From assembly GCF_014048465.1 (NCBI RefSeq), contig NZ_PDLY01000006.1:1-64000 (forward strand): DNA of 64,000 nucleotides, written 5' to 3'. Positions within the stretch are counted from its first letter, which is position 1. Every line of letters starts with the position of its first letter. The notes under the pieces are model-generated. The model was not told the DNA's origin, did not search any database, and saw only the letters and a program-made list of their open reading frames with translations. This DNA is from Bombella mellum. GTDB taxonomy: Bacteria; Pseudomonadota; Alphaproteobacteria; Acetobacterales; Acetobacteraceae. The position numbers were made by a program, and so were the translations under genes. Positions 48,462-56,814 of this stretch are shown here, piece by piece.

Positions 48462-48971
48462 ATGATGAGCAAGATCAATCATTATCACACAAGCAACAAC
48501 ACGCCAGACAACACGAAGGCCGTCTCCATCGAGACACTGAACGCCCGTCTGGCTGACCTGATCGACCTGGCTCTGGTGACCAAGCAGGCCCACTGGAACC
48601 TCAAGGGTGTCAACTTCATCGGCGTCCACGAGATGCTGGACGGTTTCCGCAGCGGTCTGGACGGTTTTGTCGACACGGCCGCCGAGCGTGCTGTGCAGCT
48701 GGGCGGTGTCGCCCTCGGCACCGTGCAGAACGTGCAGAAGCACACGAACTGCGCCCCGTACCCCACGGACATCTACACCGTGGCCGACCATGTGAAGGCT
48801 CTGGCAGAGCGTTATGGCGTCGTGGCCAACAAGGTGCGGGAAGCCATCAAGGTGACGGCCGAGGCTGGCGATGAGGACACGTCCGACATCTTCACCGAGA
48901 TCTCCCGTGGTCTGGACAAGAACCTCTGGTTCCTTGAGGCCCACCTCCAGGCTGAAGCCGGTCCTCGCTGA
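48462..48971 (+). CDS. dps: Dps family DNA-binding ferritin-like protein
   Basis: Dps forms a 12-mer that oxidises and stores iron with peroxide and binds DNA under stress. The 169-residue protein has the ferroxidase-site helix KQAHWNLKGVNFIGVHEMLDGF with its downstream DGFVDTAAERAVQLGGVALG, and the last-helix DKNLWFLEAHLQ, all typical of Dps. The N-terminal tail (SKINHYHTSNNTPDNTKA) is polar with two lysines. The start is ATG 48462 or the adjacent ATG, after AAGGA. It is a single-gene unit. Confidence 0.95.
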   Translation: MMSKINHYHTSNNTPDNTKAVSIETLNARLADLIDLALVTKQAHWNLKGVNFIGVHEMLDGFRSGLDGFVDTAAERAVQLGGVALGTVQNVQKHTNCAPYPTDIYTVADHVKALAERYGVVANKVREAIKVTAEAGDEDTSDIFTEISRGLDKNLWFLEAHLQAEAGPR

Positions 48972-49006
48972 GACCGCATGAAGGGGGCCTGTCCCCCTTC
49001 ACGCAG

Positions 49007-49042
49007 AAAGGGCGTGCCCCCATGAGGAGCACGCCCTTTTTT
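49007..49042 (+). terminator. Rho-independent terminator after dps
   Basis: AAAGGGCGTG pairs with CACGCCCTTT and is followed by further T. A second hairpin without a T run (GAAGGGGG/CCCCCTTC, 48980-49000) lies in front of it. Confidence 0.85.
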
Positions 49043-49067
49043 CATGACCTTTCGGCCATCTGTTCCC

Positions 49068-49637
49068 TCAGAGGGACAGGGCCAGATGAAGGCGGGCAAA
49101 ATAGAAGGGGTCTTCCTTCAGGACATCCTTCACCAGCCGCCCGTCCGCCAGAACGTCATTGCCGGCCACTTCATCAGCCGGCATGTAATCGGCCCGCCAG
49201 TCTTCGACCTTCACGTCCGCCGGGAAAGACGGGAAAATGGCCTGTTCAGGCTGTTCAGGCTGTTCAGGCTGTTCAGGCTGTTCAGGCTGTTCAGGCTGTT
49301 CAGGCTGTTCAGGCTGTTCAGGCTCAACCTGCGGGACCGGCTCGACATCATCAAGCCTCAAACTGTTCATGATGGCCTGAAGATCATCTTCCAGCAGGCG
49401 TCCCGGTACACCACCCCGCTCACGCTGGGCAATCCATTCGCCCGTCAGGTCCCGCAGGGCATTCCTGTCGGCACCGCCGCCATCGGCGGCCCGCATGGCA
49501 CGCCAGCTCCGCCGGGCAGCCTCCGCAAGCTGGGTGCAGTCCTCTTCCGTCAGTCTCTGTGGCGCAGAAGAAGGAGACTTCTTGACAATCCAGCCTGCCA
49601 CCAGCTGCTGCAAGGCAGCTCTGTCCATCTCTGGCAT
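49068..49637 (-). CDS. PEQ-repeat protein of unknown function
   Basis: This 189-residue protein is not recognised. The N-terminal part is helical and acidic/basic mixed (RAALQQLVAGWIVKKSPSSAPQRLTEEDCTQLAEAARRSWRAM). A low-complexity linker of nine PEQ units (VEPEQPEQ...) follows, and a C-terminal part contains EDWRADYMPADEVAGNDVLADGRLVKDVLKEDPFYFARLHLALSL. No signal peptide or membrane helix is visible. The ATG at 49637 starts two bases after the stop of the upstream glycosyltransferase, so it is probably translated with it. It is last in the secretion/glycosylation run. Confidence 0.7.
   Translation of the reverse strand: MPEMDRAALQQLVAGWIVKKSPSSAPQRLTEEDCTQLAEAARRSWRAMRAADGGGADRNALRDLTGEWIAQRERGGVPGRLLEDDLQAIMNSLRLDDVEPVPQVEPEQPEQPEQPEQPEQPEQPEQPEQPEQAIFPSFPADVKVEDWRADYMPADEVAGNDVLADGRLVKDVLKEDPFYFARLHLALSL
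49242..49322. repeat. Nine perfect 9-base tandem repeats (VNTR)
   Basis: CTGTTCAGG occurs nine times in a row without a mismatch and encodes Pro-Glu-Gln repeats in the minus-strand protein. The unit is a multiple of three, so copy-number change keeps the frame but alters linker length. Confidence 0.95.
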
Positions 49638-49639
49638 TT

Positions 49640-50875
49640 TTATAACACCTCCCGACCTGTCATCCTGCATACCAACGCCTCATACTGGGCGAGATACTGC
49701 TTCATATCCAACAACTTTTCTGCACGCTGCCGCACATTATGGCTCAACCGTTCGGCCAGGCTCCGGCTCTCCAGCAGGCGCAGCACGGCCTCACCAATTG
49801 CCTCCGGTTTCAGGAACGGCACCATGAGGGCCGTTTCCTCATGGGTGAGATATTCCTGCACCGGTGCCGTGTCGCTGGCCACCAGCGGGCAGCCGACCGC
49901 CATGGCCTCCCTCAGTGACCATGACAGGACAAACGGATAGGTCAGATAGATATGGGCATCGGACCGTTGCAGAACCCGAACCATCTGCTCACGCTCCAGC
50001 CAGCCGACGAAATGGATGCGGGAGAGATCAAGCTTTCCCTTCAGTTCCTTCAGCATGGTCTGCCGCCAGGTTCCTCCCCCGGCGGGGGGAAGCCCGTAGC
50101 TCACATCCTCCTGCCCCATGAGGATGACCTGACAGTCCGGCCGGGCCTTCATCAGGGCCGGCAGGGCACGCATCAGGCTGTGAAATCCCCGGTACGGCTC
50201 CAGATTGCGGGCGGCATAGGTCACCAGCTTCTCATAGGAGGCAATGGTGATGTCCCCGAGCTGGAAGGGCCGCTGCCGTATGGACGGGTCCGGACGGTAC
50301 TGCTCCAGATCGACCCCTTCATCCAGCAGGGTCAGCTTCTCCCGTGCCCAGCGGGGATAAGTGTCCCGCTGGAAGCGGGTGGGCGTCTGCCCCAGGCCGG
50401 GGCCTTCCAGAGCCTGAAGATTGACGGCATTCTTGCAGCGGATCAGCAGGCTGACCTCTTCCGGCATGGGGAACTCCGGGTCAAACCCTATGTCCCGTCC
50501 TTCCAGCCCATAATAGAATTCGAAATAGCCCAGAAGGGGCACGCCAGGGAACACAGAATCCAGATTCAGCAGCTCACCCCAGCCATGATGCCCGATGATG
50601 ATATCCGGCTGGAAACCCAGATTCTTCAGGGACCGTGCCACGGACGCAATGGCCTCCGCCCTGTGGATGGCATGGTCAAACTCCCTGACGAAATGGTGGG
50701 CACCATCCCGCTTCAGCTCCGGGGGGCGGTACATGACACGACGGACACCGGGAATGTCCTCCCCCTTGCCCGCCGTGATGAAAACGACATCATGCTCCGG
50801 CCTGCTGGCAAGATGGGCCACCATGTGGGCGTACTGCGCCGGGAAACTCTGATGAACAAAAAGAAAACGCACCAC
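49640..50875 (-). CDS. GT4 family glycosyltransferase
   Basis: This GT-B-fold glycosyltransferase of about 411 residues has an N-terminal domain opening VRFLFVHQSFPAQYAHMVAHLASRPEHDVVFITAG and a C-terminal GT4 domain with LEPYRGFHSLMRALPALMKARPDCQVILMGQED, the donor-site HFVGWLEREQMVRVLQRSDAHIYLTYPFVLSWSLREAMAVGCPLVASDTAPVQEYL. The acceptor is not known. The start is one of two adjacent GTG codons near 50875. Its stop lies within the start region of the PEQ-repeat gene. Confidence 0.88.
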   Translation of the reverse strand: MVRFLFVHQSFPAQYAHMVAHLASRPEHDVVFITAGKGEDIPGVRRVMYRPPELKRDGAHHFVREFDHAIHRAEAIASVARSLKNLGFQPDIIIGHHGWGELLNLDSVFPGVPLLGYFEFYYGLEGRDIGFDPEFPMPEEVSLLIRCKNAVNLQALEGPGLGQTPTRFQRDTYPRWAREKLTLLDEGVDLEQYRPDPSIRQRPFQLGDITIASYEKLVTYAARNLEPYRGFHSLMRALPALMKARPDCQVILMGQEDVSYGLPPAGGGTWRQTMLKELKGKLDLSRIHFVGWLEREQMVRVLQRSDAHIYLTYPFVLSWSLREAMAVGCPLVASDTAPVQEYLTHEETALMVPFLKPEAIGEAVLRLLESRSLAERLSHNVRQRAEKLLDMKQYLAQYEALVCRMTGREVL

Positions 50876-50948
50876 TTCCCCCGGCCAGCCTGCGGCTATG
50901 ACACCCTGTCAGGACATCCCCGCCTTACGGTCCTACCCTCCGCACCCT

Positions 50949-51881
50949 TTACTTGCTGCGCCCGACGACACCGGCCGCAGCTGCTGCCTTTCCCTGCCCT
51001 TTCACGGGGACAAACTCAAGCCGGAAACTTTCCAGAGGAGCGAGACTCTCGGCCTGGAGAACGTCATCACCTCCATCCAGCGGGCCGACCTTCGTGCCAT
51101 CCGTGAAGGTCGCCGTCAGCCGCACCTTCCATTTGGGAGACAGGCCACCCTTCAGGCGGACCCGCAGCCCCAGGATCGGCAGGGACATGCCCCGTGACCC
51201 GCAGAACTGCCCCCCCTCGGACCAGGGCGACAGCCAGCCACGGCCAAGAACCGCCTGATATTCGATGTCCTTTGCCAGAATGCTGCCCTCAGGCCGGATG
51301 GCGAAACCTTCGATCCAGCGTTTGCTGCCCGACTGGCCGACCCACTCACCGACGGCACCACCGACATCACCCCGACGCTGGACATGGACGACCACCTCCC
51401 GGACCGCCTCACTGCCGATGGCACCGGAGACGGACGCCTTGGTCGCTCCGCCGGTCTTCTGCGGTGCCTCCGCACTGACCTTGGCCACCTCTTCCTCCAC
51501 GGCCTCTTCCGAAGGCTGATCCACCAGCACGCCACCGATGAGACGGATCACCTGAAGGCGGGGCGAGTCACTCCCGGTATCGGCCGGGTCCTGATAGGTC
51601 GTCACCATCACGCCGGCAGGACCACGCCGGACCCGGATCAGGGCTGCACTGTTGGCCGCACCCATCCAGCCATCTGCCTCGAAGGTGACAACCTCGACAG
51701 CATCTTCAGGAACACCCGGTGCCCGGGAGATACGCACGCCCGGCAGACCGCTCGGTCCTGCCTCCGTCTGCCCGGGCGCATGGAACACACAGAAGACACC
51801 GGCGTCCAGCGTCATCACGTGAGCACCTGCCTTCAGGTCTACAATAGGATGACGGGGCTGTTCCTTGTCTGTGTCTGGCAT
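50949..51881 (-). CDS. Protein with ChW-like (hydrophobic-W) repeat
   Basis: This 310-residue protein has no signal peptide. The region from about residue 160 shows two spaced units of the hydrophobic-W pattern (VVVHVQRRGDVGGAVGEWVGQSGSKRWIEGFAIRP, then IEYQAVLGRGWLSPWSEGGQFCGSRGMSLPILGLRVRL), similar to the clostridial ChW domain, which is a surface-protein module. The N-terminal half contains FHAPGQTEAGPSGLPGVRISRAPGVPEDAVE. A middle stretch is acidic (EEAVEEEVAKVSAEAPQK). The ATG at 51881 has GGAG before it. The family match is by eye and moderate. It lies in the secretion/glycosylation run with a 131-base gap upstream. Confidence 0.6.
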   Translation of the reverse strand: MPDTDKEQPRHPIVDLKAGAHVMTLDAGVFCVFHAPGQTEAGPSGLPGVRISRAPGVPEDAVEVVTFEADGWMGAANSAALIRVRRGPAGVMVTTYQDPADTGSDSPRLQVIRLIGGVLVDQPSEEAVEEEVAKVSAEAPQKTGGATKASVSGAIGSEAVREVVVHVQRRGDVGGAVGEWVGQSGSKRWIEGFAIRPEGSILAKDIEYQAVLGRGWLSPWSEGGQFCGSRGMSLPILGLRVRLKGGLSPKWKVRLTATFTDGTKVGPLDGGDDVLQAESLAPLESFRLEFVPVKGQGKAAAAAGVVGRSK

Positions 51882-52012
51882 GGTATCTCCGGTGGCCATA
51901 TTCCCGCATAAGGGCAGAACACTTATGCACAGAAATGCTTAAAACGTCTTTGTAATCATATATTATTTTGCAACGCCCTGCAAAACATCGATCCGGCACT
52001 TTTTGGCCATCA

Positions 52013-54997
52013 TCAGCTGCGGCATTTCATGCTCATGAAAATATCGGCCAGCCGTTCGACGGGCAGGCCCAGCGGCACGAGCTGCCCCCAGTCCGGCCCC
52101 GCCTGCCGGATGCGCTCCGCAGAAGCCCCTATGTCGAACCCGACCACGGCCAGCCGTGCCCGCCACAGCCAACCCAGCGTATAGCACCATGTCTCGGGAG
52201 CTATGGATGACACAAATCCGACATCAGCCTGCATGGCCCGGAGTGCGGGAAGCACGTTCCGGTCATCATAAGGACCCGTCACCTCTATGCCAGCATCAAG
52301 ACAGGCGGCATCATCATGCGTGCCGCCCATCAGGATCAGGCGCAGGGGCAGGGCTTCCTGCTGGACGTGCCTTCCCAGTGACAGAAAGACGTCATAGCCT
52401 TTCCAGCGGCTGATCCCGCCCAGCACCACCACCTTCAGCGGCCGCTCCCGTGTCGGTGGCCTGTCACCCCTTACGGGTGGCGGCCCCGCCCTGATCTGCC
52501 GGTCATCTTCAAGCGGTTCGATCCCAACCGGCGGCAGCCCCGGCATGTGACGTTCCAGCCGACGGGCGGCATCCTGCGAAGGCGCAATGACACGGCGGGC
52601 CTGTCCCAGCTCCGCAGCCGAACGGGCCAGAAAATCGGGCAGGGACAGACCTTCATCAGCAGGTGCGTTTCCCCGGGCCACACAGGCCTCACATCCCCGC
52701 AGGGGAGGTTCCCCACAATAGCGGCCATGCTCATCCAGCAGCGCAATGCGGGGGCAGAACCAGATGTGATCATGCACATGAATGTCATACGGCACGCCCA
52801 GCTGACGGTGCAGCTCACGCAGGCCGGGTTCATGACCCAGCATGTGGTGCCAGACGACCAGCCTCACGCCCATCTCCTTCAGAAAGGCCAGCAGGAGTGG
52901 CCTCTCATCGGGCAGATCGAAGATCATGTTGGGCACGGCCAGTCCCTCGACGGGGCTGACGACCCTGCATCCCTTCTCTGTGGGTTCCAGAATGAGGGAC
53001 AGGCAGTTCTCCTGCCCCAGCCGGGCCGCCTGTTCCTTCACGGCACGGGCCACGCCGCCCCCGCCCCGATGCTGGAACAGGACCACAGCCCCGGAAAAGC
53101 CCTCCCGGTGACGCCCCAGCCGCTGCCAGTCCAGCCTCCTGCGATATGCCCGCAGGGGATTCACCTTCTTCCACTGCCGGATGGCAGCATCATACCCGGG
53201 ATACAGGCGGTTCAGTATGTCGAGATTGCGGAGCAGAAGAGGAGAAGCCTCCGCCCCGAAAGAACAGTGTCCATGATGCAGGACATAGACATCCAGGGCC
53301 ACAAGATGACGGAAACCGGCCTCGCTGGCCCTGAGGCAGAACTCGTTCTCCTCCGCATAACCCTGGGCAAAGAAGGCCCTGTTCAGTCCCCCCATCTCTG
53401 CCAGACAGGCGGCCGATATGCCCATGCAGAACCCGTTGGCCGTGGGCAGCGTGACTTCCGGCATGAGGCCCTCCGCCTGGCTCCGGAACAGCCCGTCCAG
53501 AGCCTCGGCTTCCACCTGAGCCGGGGCAGGATTGTCACGATTGCGGGACGGATAGGCCGTCAGCCCTCCGGCATTGGAAAAGGGCGTGACCGTTCCGACC
53601 TTCTCACGGCGCAGCCAGCGGCACATGCGGTCCACCCAGTCACCGAACACCAGCGTGTCACTATTCAGCAGGATGACATCCCACCCTAGAGGAACATGGG
53701 CCAGCCCCGTGGTGATGCTGGCGACAAAGCCGCCATTTTCTCCGTGGCGGTGCAGTTCGATGCGCCCCGCTCTGGCCAAATCATCAAGATGGTCCCGCAG
53801 TCCCCTCTCGGGCGACGCATCATCCACGACGATGATGCGGCAGGCAGCCGGAACGGTGGCCATGACACTGTCCAGACAGGCCCTCACCACATCCTCGCCC
53901 CGATAGACCGGGATGATGATGGCGCAGCCGGATGCTGGCCGTACTGTAATGACTTCACTCCCTGCCCGCCGCACCGCCGCACGACAGCCCTGTCGTGTCC
54001 AGCCCTTCCGCCCGCTGCCTGCCGCTTCCGGCAGCCGCATCAGGTTCACGAGCGCAGGGTCAAGAGGAGCCCCCATGAGCAGACGCCCATACTGGTCATG
54101 CAGACGGGTTGGCAGGCTCATGAACCGGGGCCAGTCCGCATGGGGCAGGAAGAAACCACGGGGACGTTGCAGAAGGGCCGTGCTGCTGAAACCTTCGGCG
54201 GGCGTGTCAACCTTCAGAGGAGCCTCATGCCCTTCCACCCACAGGGACGAGAGAAAATCCGGCTCCCCAGGATACCACAGCCAGCCCCGCACGCCCTGTT
54301 CCTCGGCCGTCACCAGAGACTGGCACCGTATCACGCTCTGAATGTCGACAGGGCTGCCCAGCAGGGACTGGCCATCACAGGTCGCCGTCAGCCGCTGTCC
54401 CCGCCACCAGGGACCGACTTCAGCCGGAACCAGCTCGGCCATGTCATACAGCCCCGCCGTCAGGCGGCCCAGCGGCCTGCCATCCAGAGCCAGCTCCACC
54501 TGCCCGCCCGTCCGCAGCCAAAGCTCTCCACTATTGGAAAGAACCACCCATCCCGGCACTCCGGCCGGAAAGGACAGGCTGTCCGCCAGCGCATGATGGT
54601 CCACCGCCAGACTGTTACGGGACATGACCTGCCCCATGACGTGAAGAGCCTCCGCCGTCCGCCCTCCACGGAAATAGCCTCCCGCAAGAGCCAGCCCCGC
54701 CTCCCGGACACCATGCTGCGCCCAGAGCGCATCCAGTCGGGGCAGGGCCTGCTGGACATCGCCCTCTTCCAGAAGGGTCACGGCACAGATGAAACTGATG
54801 TTGTCATCACGCCCCGAAAGGGCCTCGGCCCGCCTGAGCCAGAACAGGCCATCCGTCCGCCTGCCCTGTTTCAGACAGGCCATTCCCTGATCGAAAGCCT
54901 CCCGGATGGTTTCCATGTGCCGGATTTTCCAGCGGGCTTCCTCCTGCGGACGATAGAAACGGCCATATCCCGGAATGAAGCTGGCCTGCCGTCTCAC
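52013..54997 (-). CDS. Fused GT2-GT4 glycosyltransferase with N-terminal TPR-like region
   Basis: This 994-residue protein has three parts. Residues about 35-140 are a helical TPR-like region (EAFDQGMACLKQGRRTDGLFWLRRAEALSGRDD). Residues about 355-610 are a GT2 domain (CAIIIPVYRGEDVVRACLDSVMATVPAACRIIVVDDASPERG and LLNSDTLVFGDWVDRM, with a FFAQGYAEENEFCLRA acceptor loop). The remainder is GT4-like (VVWHHMLGHEPGLRELHRQL, VVVLGGISRWKGYDVFLSLGRHV, VSSIAPETWCYTLGWLWRARLAVVGFDIG). It overlaps the Sel1 gene by four bases (GTGA), implying coupling. It probably assembles a surface glycan or decorates a secreted protein. Confidence 0.85.
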   Translation of the reverse strand: MRRQASFIPGYGRFYRPQEEARWKIRHMETIREAFDQGMACLKQGRRTDGLFWLRRAEALSGRDDNISFICAVTLLEEGDVQQALPRLDALWAQHGVREAGLALAGGYFRGGRTAEALHVMGQVMSRNSLAVDHHALADSLSFPAGVPGWVVLSNSGELWLRTGGQVELALDGRPLGRLTAGLYDMAELVPAEVGPWWRGQRLTATCDGQSLLGSPVDIQSVIRCQSLVTAEEQGVRGWLWYPGEPDFLSSLWVEGHEAPLKVDTPAEGFSSTALLQRPRGFFLPHADWPRFMSLPTRLHDQYGRLLMGAPLDPALVNLMRLPEAAGSGRKGWTRQGCRAAVRRAGSEVITVRPASGCAIIIPVYRGEDVVRACLDSVMATVPAACRIIVVDDASPERGLRDHLDDLARAGRIELHRHGENGGFVASITTGLAHVPLGWDVILLNSDTLVFGDWVDRMCRWLRREKVGTVTPFSNAGGLTAYPSRNRDNPAPAQVEAEALDGLFRSQAEGLMPEVTLPTANGFCMGISAACLAEMGGLNRAFFAQGYAEENEFCLRASEAGFRHLVALDVYVLHHGHCSFGAEASPLLLRNLDILNRLYPGYDAAIRQWKKVNPLRAYRRRLDWQRLGRHREGFSGAVVLFQHRGGGGVARAVKEQAARLGQENCLSLILEPTEKGCRVVSPVEGLAVPNMIFDLPDERPLLLAFLKEMGVRLVVWHHMLGHEPGLRELHRQLGVPYDIHVHDHIWFCPRIALLDEHGRYCGEPPLRGCEACVARGNAPADEGLSLPDFLARSAAELGQARRVIAPSQDAARRLERHMPGLPPVGIEPLEDDRQIRAGPPPVRGDRPPTRERPLKVVVLGGISRWKGYDVFLSLGRHVQQEALPLRLILMGGTHDDAACLDAGIEVTGPYDDRNVLPALRAMQADVGFVSSIAPETWCYTLGWLWRARLAVVGFDIGASAERIRQAGPDWGQLVPLGLPVERLADIFMSMKCRS

Positions 54998-56799
54998 GAG
55001 CCGGTTTCACCCTCCTGCCGCTCATGGGATGACATTCCGGAAAAACCGTCCAGCAGCTCCTGCGCCTGCTCCACATCCTGATCCGCCGCCTGCTGGAGCC
55101 AGTACCGGGCCTGTTCCTCGTCCCGGGGGCCTCCCAGCCCCTTGAGCAGGTAGCGGCCGAACATCATCTGGGACAGGCCATGACCACGCTGTGCCGCCTC
55201 CTCGAAATAGTCACGGGCCTTCGGCAGGTCCGGCTGTATGTCGTGGCCCCCACCATACATGGCCCCGAGTGAGAAATAGGCCTCCGTCAGCCCCTCGTCA
55301 GCCGCCGTCTGGTAGAGTTCCAGTGCCCGGGCATGATCCTTCACGCCATCCACCTGACCCGTCACGAGCATCTGGGCCACGCTGACGCAGGCTTCCGGCA
55401 GCCCCTTGCGGGCGGCCTTGTCCATCCATGTCAGGCCGGCCTGCATGTCCTGGGCTACCCCACGTCCTTCGAACAGCATGCGGCCATACCAGTACTGGGC
55501 ATTCACGACACCATCCCGGGCCAGACCAAGCCAGTAGAACGCCTTCGCCTCATCCGGCACTCCCCCGACGCCCTGCGCCAGGCAAACTCCCAGATTGAAC
55601 GCCCCGAGCGGATTCCCGCCCTCGGCCTGCCGCCTGAGCCGCTGCTGAAGGCTGCGCTGCTCCTCATCCGGGCGGGCCACACCGGCAAGGACCAGATTGC
55701 CAAGGTCCGCATCGGCCAGATGGTCACCCAGCATCGCCGCATGATTGAACCAGAACGCCGCCTTGCGCTCGTCCCGTGGCACGCCCGTGCCTGTCAGATA
55801 CAGGACGGCAAGGGCACGGGCGGCTGGCGTGTGCTGCTGCTCCGCCGCAAACTCGTACCAGCGGGCGGCCTCCATCGGGCGGCGGAACAGCTCCTCACCA
55901 CGGATATACAGGTCCCCCAGCAGGGCCGCCGCCTCGGCATCGCCGCCATAGGCCGCCTTGCGCAGCCAGCTTTCGGCCCGTATGGCGTTGGCCTCCTCCA
56001 CCCCGACGCCCTTCAGGAGCATGAGCCCGTAACGGGCCTGAGCGGAGGGAATGTCCTGTTCTGCGGCCTTCAGATAATAGGCCGCCGCCCTGTACGCATC
56101 ACGGCCCTGGCCACTGGCCCCATGCTCGTAAATCCAGCCCATGGCGGCACTGGCCAGCCCCAGATCACCTTCATCCGCCGCACGCTGGAGCAGCTCCACG
56201 GCCTGGGCCTGCTGGCTCTCATCCTCGGCATCATCCAGCAGAATCAGCCCCAGACCAAGGGCACCCTGCATGGAACCGCCACGGACGGATTCCCCGTACC
56301 AGTGGCGAGCGGCCTGCCTGTCCTGAATCCCTTCCGGCCCGTGATTGAAGATATGCCCCAGCAGGGCCTGCGCCTCGACATGCCCGGCCGTGGCACTCTT
56401 CTCCGCCCAGAAGCGGGCCTGGACAAAGTCCGGCTGATAGGTGTCAACGGCCTCGGCCCGGGCATGGTCATACAGCCCCGCACCACCTGCCACAGACAGG
56501 GACGGGTCGAACCCTTCCGGCACTCCCATGGCGAACAGCGTCGCCAAGGTGAAGCTGGCCTCCGGGATGCCTGCCTCCGCCGCACGATAGGTCCAACGTG
56601 CCCCTTCCTCCAGCGAGGCGGCCGTCCCCTGGCCGGAAAGATAGCACTGCCCGACCCTGTAGGCGGCCTCCGGCATCCCGGCATTGGCCAGCTTCGCAAA
56701 CAGGGAGAAGGCCTGCGGGGCCTTTCCGACCTCCAGCAGCCGCAGGCCACGGCTGAGCCTGCGGGAACGGGAAACAAAAAAGGCCAGTCTGCGTACCAT
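54994..56799 (-). CDS. Sel1-repeat (TPR-like) protein
   Basis: This 601-residue protein consists almost entirely of Sel1-like helical repeats, recognisable as AxxxLGxxYxxGxGVxxDxxxAxxWYxxAA units (for example AAYRVGQCYLSGQGTAASLEEGARWTYRAAEAGIPEASFTLA, EAQALLGHIFNHGPEGIQDRQAARHWYGESVRGG). There is no clear signal peptide; the N-terminus is basic. Sel1 proteins act as protein-protein scaffolds. Here it sits between a type I secretion pair and a glycosyltransferase, so a chaperone or assembly role for the exported product is plausible. Confidence 0.85.
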   Translation of the reverse strand: MVRRLAFFVSRSRRLSRGLRLLEVGKAPQAFSLFAKLANAGMPEAAYRVGQCYLSGQGTAASLEEGARWTYRAAEAGIPEASFTLATLFAMGVPEGFDPSLSVAGGAGLYDHARAEAVDTYQPDFVQARFWAEKSATAGHVEAQALLGHIFNHGPEGIQDRQAARHWYGESVRGGSMQGALGLGLILLDDAEDESQQAQAVELLQRAADEGDLGLASAAMGWIYEHGASGQGRDAYRAAAYYLKAAEQDIPSAQARYGLMLLKGVGVEEANAIRAESWLRKAAYGGDAEAAALLGDLYIRGEELFRRPMEAARWYEFAAEQQHTPAARALAVLYLTGTGVPRDERKAAFWFNHAAMLGDHLADADLGNLVLAGVARPDEEQRSLQQRLRRQAEGGNPLGAFNLGVCLAQGVGGVPDEAKAFYWLGLARDGVVNAQYWYGRMLFEGRGVAQDMQAGLTWMDKAARKGLPEACVSVAQMLVTGQVDGVKDHARALELYQTAADEGLTEAYFSLGAMYGGGHDIQPDLPKARDYFEEAAQRGHGLSQMMFGRYLLKGLGGPRDEEQARYWLQQAADQDVEQAQELLDGFSGMSSHERQEGETGS

Positions 56800-56814
56800 G
56801 ACGGATCCTTCGTC

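Noticed and set aside
49242-49322. CRISPR-like repeat array
   Set aside because: Nine-base units with no spacers, inside a coding frame; it is a simple tandem repeat.
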